Shown here piece after piece: positions 60,466-64,000 of a DNA stretch of 64,000 nt. Source of the stretch: Aquisalinus luteolus (GTDB lineage Bacteria > Pseudomonadota > Alphaproteobacteria > Caulobacterales > Parvularculaceae); NCBI RefSeq assembly GCF_009712425.2, contig NZ_VCJR02000006.1, forward strand, positions 1-64,000. The letters are read 5' to 3'. The position numbers and the translations under genes are program-made. The first letter of the stretch is position 1. Each line of letters begins with the position of its first letter. The notes below the pieces were generated by a model that was not told where the DNA came from, did no database searches, and saw nothing but the letters and a program-made list of their open reading frames with translations.

Positions 60466-62003
60466 TGGCAATTCCGGGTCTTGAACAATTGCCGGTGCTG
60501 CCGGTCGTCATTCCGCTCGTCGCGGCGCCGCTGACGCTGCTGATGAAGCCGGGGCGCGCGCCATGGGCGTGGGCGACTCTGGTCAGCTGGGTCACCTTTG
60601 TCACCACGCTGCTTCTGCTGGAAGGCGTCTGGGTCAACGGGCCGATCGAGTATGCCATGGGCGGGTGGGGCGCACCGGACGGCATGACCGCGCCGCTGGG
60701 CATCACCTATTACATCGACCTTGCCAATGCGCTGGTGCTGACACTGGTTGCCGGCATTGCCTCCGTTGTCTTTCCGTATGCCTATTATTCGGTCGAGTCA
60801 GAGATCGACCATCGCCAGACGCCGGCGTTCTACACCGCGCTGCTGATCTGCTTTACCGGGCTTCTCGGCGTGACGATCACGGGCGATGCGTTCAACGTCT
60901 TCGTCTTCCTCGAGATTTCATCTCTGTCGACCTATGCGCTCGTTGCCATGGGCGCGCGCAATGACCGCCGGGCCCTGACGGCATCTTTCAATTATCTCGT
61001 CATGGGCACGATCGGGGCGACCTTCTTCGTCATCGGCATCGGCCTTCTGTATCAGGCAACCGGCACGCTCAACATGCTCGACCTGCACCAGCAGCTTATG
61101 GGCCAGTCGAACCGAATGGTCGAGGCGGGCTTTGCCTTCATCATCACCGGTATCGGCCTGAAGCTTGCCATGGTGCCGCTGCATCTGTGGCTGCCAAACG
61201 CCTATTGCTACGCGCCCTCGGCGATCTCTGCCTTCCTCGCGGCGACCGCCACGAAAGTGCAGGTCTATATCATCCTGCGGTTCATGTTCACCGTGTTCGG
61301 GTTCGAGTTCGCCTTCCTCGATGTCGCGCTGAACGCCTTCATCATCCTCGGTATCGCAGGCATGTTCTATGCGTCCTTCGTCGCCGTCTTCCGCGATAAC
61401 GTGAAGCAAATGCTGGCCTATTCTTCCATTGCCCAGATCGGCTACATGCTGCTCGGCATCTCCTTCGGCACGGTCGACGGCGTTGCCGCCTCACTGATCC
61501 ACGTCTTCAACCACGCGCTGATGAAGGCCGCCCTGTTCATGGGGGTCGGCTGTGTCGTGCTCCGCATCGGCTACAGCAATTTCTCGGCGTTCAATGGCCT
61601 CGCCAAGCGCATGCCATGGACGGCGTGGGGGCTGATCATTTCCGGCCTGTCGCTGGTCGGTGTGCCGCTGACGGTCGGCTTCATTTCCAAGTGGAAGCTG
61701 ATGGAAGCGGCCTTCCAGACCCAGACCATCATCCCGCCGCTGCTGATCGTGCTGTTGATCGGTGCATCCTCGCTGCTTGCCGCGATCTATATCGGCCGTC
61801 TTGCCTATGCGATGCTGCTCCAGCCGGTGCCGGAGGATGCAGAGCCGGTGAAGGAAGCGCCGCACTTGATGCGGATCACCATGTGGATCATGGTGCTGGC
61901 CAATATCTGGTTCTTCTTCCAGACCGATGTCACGGTCGGCGTTGCGACCCGCGCGGCGCAGGCATTGCTTGATACCGGCCTTGGCTATGGGGGGGCATAC
62001 TGA
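60465..62003 (+). CDS. mrpD: Mrp antiporter subunit D (NuoN/NuoM-like)
   Basis: This 512-residue protein has about 14 helices. VFLEISSLSTYALVAMGARN (with the conserved Glu) and KLAMVPLHLWLPNAYCYAPS (Lys and His) are proton-path motifs. LAYSSIAQIGYMLLGISFG and NHALMKAALFMGVGCVV complete the family. It is a proton or sodium pumping subunit. It is the first of at least three such subunits here. Confidence 0.95.
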   Translation: MAIPGLEQLPVLPVVIPLVAAPLTLLMKPGRAPWAWATLVSWVTFVTTLLLLEGVWVNGPIEYAMGGWGAPDGMTAPLGITYYIDLANALVLTLVAGIASVVFPYAYYSVESEIDHRQTPAFYTALLICFTGLLGVTITGDAFNVFVFLEISSLSTYALVAMGARNDRRALTASFNYLVMGTIGATFFVIGIGLLYQATGTLNMLDLHQQLMGQSNRMVEAGFAFIITGIGLKLAMVPLHLWLPNAYCYAPSAISAFLAATATKVQVYIILRFMFTVFGFEFAFLDVALNAFIILGIAGMFYASFVAVFRDNVKQMLAYSSIAQIGYMLLGISFGTVDGVAASLIHVFNHALMKAALFMGVGCVVLRIGYSNFSAFNGLAKRMPWTAWGLIISGLSLVGVPLTVGFISKWKLMEAAFQTQTIIPPLLIVLLIGASSLLAAIYIGRLAYAMLLQPVPEDAEPVKEAPHLMRITMWIMVLANIWFFFQTDVTVGVATRAAQALLDTGLGYGGAY

Positions 62004-63535
62004 TGTTCTCTCTCCTCAGCCCTGAACTGGCGATGTATGTCAGCCTGATCGTGCCGATCTTCGGCCTTTTCGGAATCATGCTCGCCGACAAGGCGCCGAA
62101 TGTGCGCGAGGGCGTGACGCTCGTGACCGGTGTCATCGTCTTCTACATGGCGATCATCGTGGCTGTTGCCGTCTCTGGCGGCGCGCGGCCGGGCTTTGAG
62201 GTCGCCGAGATCATCCCGGGTCTCGCTATCCGGTTCGAGGTCGAGCCGCTGGGCGCCATGTTCGGCGTCATCGCGTCCGGCCTGTGGATCGTCAATTCCC
62301 TCTATTCCATCGGCTATATGCGCGGCACCCACGAGAAGCACCAGACGCGCTTCTACATGTGCTTTGCCATCGCCATCATGTCGGCGCTCGGCATCGCCTA
62401 TTCGGCCAACCTGCTGACCTTCTTCATCTTCTACGAAGTGCTGACCCTGTCGACCTTCCCGCTGGTCACGCACAAGGAAAACGAGGCGGCAAGGAATGGC
62501 GGGCGTATCTATCTCGGCATCCTGCTCGGCACATCCATCGGTCTCCTGCTGCCGGCGATCGTGCTGACCTGGGTGATTACCGGCACGACCGAGTTCACCC
62601 TGGGCGGGCTGTTTGCCGGCGGTGCCGACGGGCCATTGCTGATGATGACCTCACCGGTTGTCTTCGTGCTGCTCGCCCTGTTTGCCTTTGGCATCGGCAA
62701 GGCGGCGCTGATGCCAATCCACCCATGGCTGCCGGCAGCGATGGTCGCGCCGACGCCGGTCTCTGCTTTCCTGCACGCCGTTGCGGTCGTGAAGGCGGGT
62801 GTCTTTGCGATGCTGAAAGTCGTCATCTTCATTTTCGGCATCGACTTCCTGGCAGGGGGCTGGGCCGCTGATTTCTTCCTCTGGCTTGCAGCCTTCTCGG
62901 TGCTTGCGGCCTCCGCCATCGCGATGACACAGGACAATCTTAAATCCCGTCTGGCGTTCTCAACCGTCTCCCAGCTTTCCTATGTCACCATCGGCGCGAT
63001 GCTGGCGACCTCCATGGGCGCTGCCGGTGGCGCGGCGCAGATCGCCGCCCACGCCCTTGGCAAGATGACGCTCTTCATGTGCGCAGGCGCGATCTATGTC
63101 GCCCATCACAAGTCGCTCATCTCCGACATGCGCGGGCTGGGGCGCAAGATGCCGTTCACCTTCATTGCCTTCATCATCGGTGCCTGTTCGATCATCGGCC
63201 TGCCGCCGATGGCGGGCTCGTGGCCGAAATTCATGCTGATGTGGGGCGCTGCCGATGCCGGCCACCAGCTGATCTTCCTGGTGCTGATTGCCTCGTCGCT
63301 GATGAACATCGTCTACCTGCTGACGCCGATGCTGCGCGGCTTCATGGATCCGCTGTCGCCGAGCCTGAAATTGGAAAAGGGCGGCCTCGCCGAAGCACCG
63401 CTATTCTGTCTCGTGCCGGCCTGGATCACCGCGATCGGCACCATCGTCCTGTTCTTCTATATCAAGCCGCTGCTCGCCTTCCTCGAACCGGTGACCGGTG
63501 CCATGGGCCAGTTATCAGCAGTGGTGGGGGGCTGA
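62003..63535 (+). CDS. NuoM/MrpD-like antiporter subunit
   Basis: This 510-residue protein is of the same family as mrpD. NLLTFFIFYEVLTLSTFPLV has the Glu. GKAALMPIHPWLPAAMVAPT and AVVKAGVFAMLKVVIF have the Lys residues. LAFSTVSQLSYVTIGAML and HALGKMTLFMCAGAIY close it. It differs clearly from the mrpD before it, so it is a second pumping subunit rather than a recent duplicate. TGATG overlap at its start. Confidence 0.93.
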   Translation: MFSLLSPELAMYVSLIVPIFGLFGIMLADKAPNVREGVTLVTGVIVFYMAIIVAVAVSGGARPGFEVAEIIPGLAIRFEVEPLGAMFGVIASGLWIVNSLYSIGYMRGTHEKHQTRFYMCFAIAIMSALGIAYSANLLTFFIFYEVLTLSTFPLVTHKENEAARNGGRIYLGILLGTSIGLLLPAIVLTWVITGTTEFTLGGLFAGGADGPLLMMTSPVVFVLLALFAFGIGKAALMPIHPWLPAAMVAPTPVSAFLHAVAVVKAGVFAMLKVVIFIFGIDFLAGGWAADFFLWLAAFSVLAASAIAMTQDNLKSRLAFSTVSQLSYVTIGAMLATSMGAAGGAAQIAAHALGKMTLFMCAGAIYVAHHKSLISDMRGLGRKMPFTFIAFIIGACSIIGLPPMAGSWPKFMLMWGAADAGHQLIFLVLIASSLMNIVYLLTPMLRGFMDPLSPSLKLEKGGLAEAPLFCLVPAWITAIGTIVLFFYIKPLLAFLEPVTGAMGQLSAVVGG

Positions 63536-63536
63536 C

Positions 63537-63863
63537 ATGAGCGATCATCATCAAGACCCTGACGATCTCGGTTTTTTCGAAAAGCCCGGCACGATCCGCA
63601 TGATGTGGATCGTCCTGATCGCGCTTTGCGTCGTCGTCGCAGCGCTGGGCGTCGCCGGCATGATCCTGCACTGGATGCATCCCTATTTCACGCTCGATGC
63701 CTTGCCCGTCTTCTATGCCCTCGTTGGCGCGGTCGCTGCGACCGTGATCGGGGCAGGCGGGCGCCTGCTTTCGCAGATGCTGACCATGGCACCGGACTAT
63801 TACGACAGCGATGCCGATCTGCGCCATCCGCAGGACGGGAACGCGGAGGGTGGCCATGACTGA
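63537..63863 (+). CDS. Small membrane protein in the antiporter operon
   Basis: This 108-residue protein starts 1 base after the previous stop. An acidic, His-rich N-terminus (DHHQDPDDLGFF) precedes two helices (MMWIVLIALCVVVAALGVAGM and LPVFYALVGAVAATVIGAGG). The C-terminus is acidic. No family recognised; coupling by an 8-base overlap with the next gene suggests it belongs to the complex. A longer start at 63498 would overlap the previous gene. Confidence 0.75.
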   Translation: MSDHHQDPDDLGFFEKPGTIRMMWIVLIALCVVVAALGVAGMILHWMHPYFTLDALPVFYALVGAVAATVIGAGGRLLSQMLTMAPDYYDSDADLRHPQDGNAEGGHD

Positions 63864-64000
63864 GCTCCTGACCGGCCTCGCCCTTAATCCCGGCATGTTG
63901 CTGATCGCTGCGGGCATCATCGTCGCGCTGTTGCCCGGCCGCCAGGTCAGGGCGATCGCCTCGCTCGTCGCCGTTGGCGCGGCATGGGCGCTGCTCGCAT
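63856..64000 (+). CDS. Antiporter NuoM/MrpD-like subunit (partial)
   Basis: The first 48 codons are visible; the frame runs off the window. The start (MTELLTGLALNPGMLLIA) and the helix-rich GIIVALLPGRQVRAIASLVAVG fit the N-terminus of a NuoM/MrpD-type subunit. It overlaps the small membrane gene by 8 bases. It would be a third pumping subunit, or a non-pumping protein with a similar start. Confidence 0.6.
   Translation, partial: MTELLTGLALNPGMLLIAAGIIVALLPGRQVRAIASLVAVGAAWALLA

Overview
The window reads as a chromosomal segment of a Gram-negative, probably marine, alphaproteobacterium. The support is family content rather than a marker gene: DUF2336 and DUF2793 proteins, a TonB/ExbBD operon with DUF3450 and TPR partners, an ABC-exporter polysaccharide locus next to a type I secretion substrate, moderately high GC, and tRNAs with encoded CCA. 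Genus cannot be assigned from this evidence. All genes look intact; I see no insertion sequence, CRISPR array or rRNA.

Layout. (1) 1-28.6 kb is a surface-glycan locus. It starts with the C-terminus of an RTX-like type I secretion substrate. It then holds a 2OG-Fe(II) oxygenase fused to a cysteine-less peroxiredoxin-like domain, two GT4 glycosyltransferases, a two-gene ABC exporter, an alpha/beta hydrolase and a WcbI-like protein. A divergent fatty acyl-AMP ligase and acyl carrier protein pair follows, then a GT4-like enzyme and a giant protein of about 1655 residues (repeats, TPR, GT2). A dTDP-rhamnose operon (rfbC, B, D, A) has sulfotransferase-like genes interleaved and appended. A 1854-residue protein with several glycosyltransferase domains closes the locus. 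(2) 28.7-36 kb is mixed: small lipoproteins, a beta-carbonic anhydrase with a DUF442 phosphatase-like partner, tRNA-Pro and tRNA-Gln, an orphan DUF2793 phage-tail-like protein, and a GDP-mannose pair (AGE-family epimerase, manC). (3) 36.3-48 kb is sugar-nucleotide supply and membrane glycosylation: ugd, a GT39-like membrane protein, gtrA plus a polyprenyl-phosphate GT2, a GT4, galE, galU, purU and a UDP-sulfoquinovose synthase (sqdB-like). (4) 48-57 kb holds a Bax-inhibitor-1/YccA protein, a seven-gene TonB energisation operon, a small lipoprotein and a DUF2336 protein. (5) 57.4-64 kb is an Mrp-type cation/proton antiporter operon in archaeal-hydrogenase-like order (E-F-G-MbhDE-B-C-D-D-small-D), cut off at the right edge.

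How it works together. GalU makes UDP-glucose, which feeds GalE (UDP-galactose), Ugd (UDP-glucuronate) and the SqdB homologue (UDP-sulfoquinovose). RfbABCD makes dTDP-rhamnose and ManC makes GDP-mannose. The glycosyltransferases, including two very large multidomain ones, would build a polymer exported by the ABC transporter. Sulfotransferases and a possible FAAL/ACP/WcbI acylation module would decorate it. The combination of giant glycosyltransferases, sulfation, sulfoquinovose and acyl activation is the most unusual aspect of the region.
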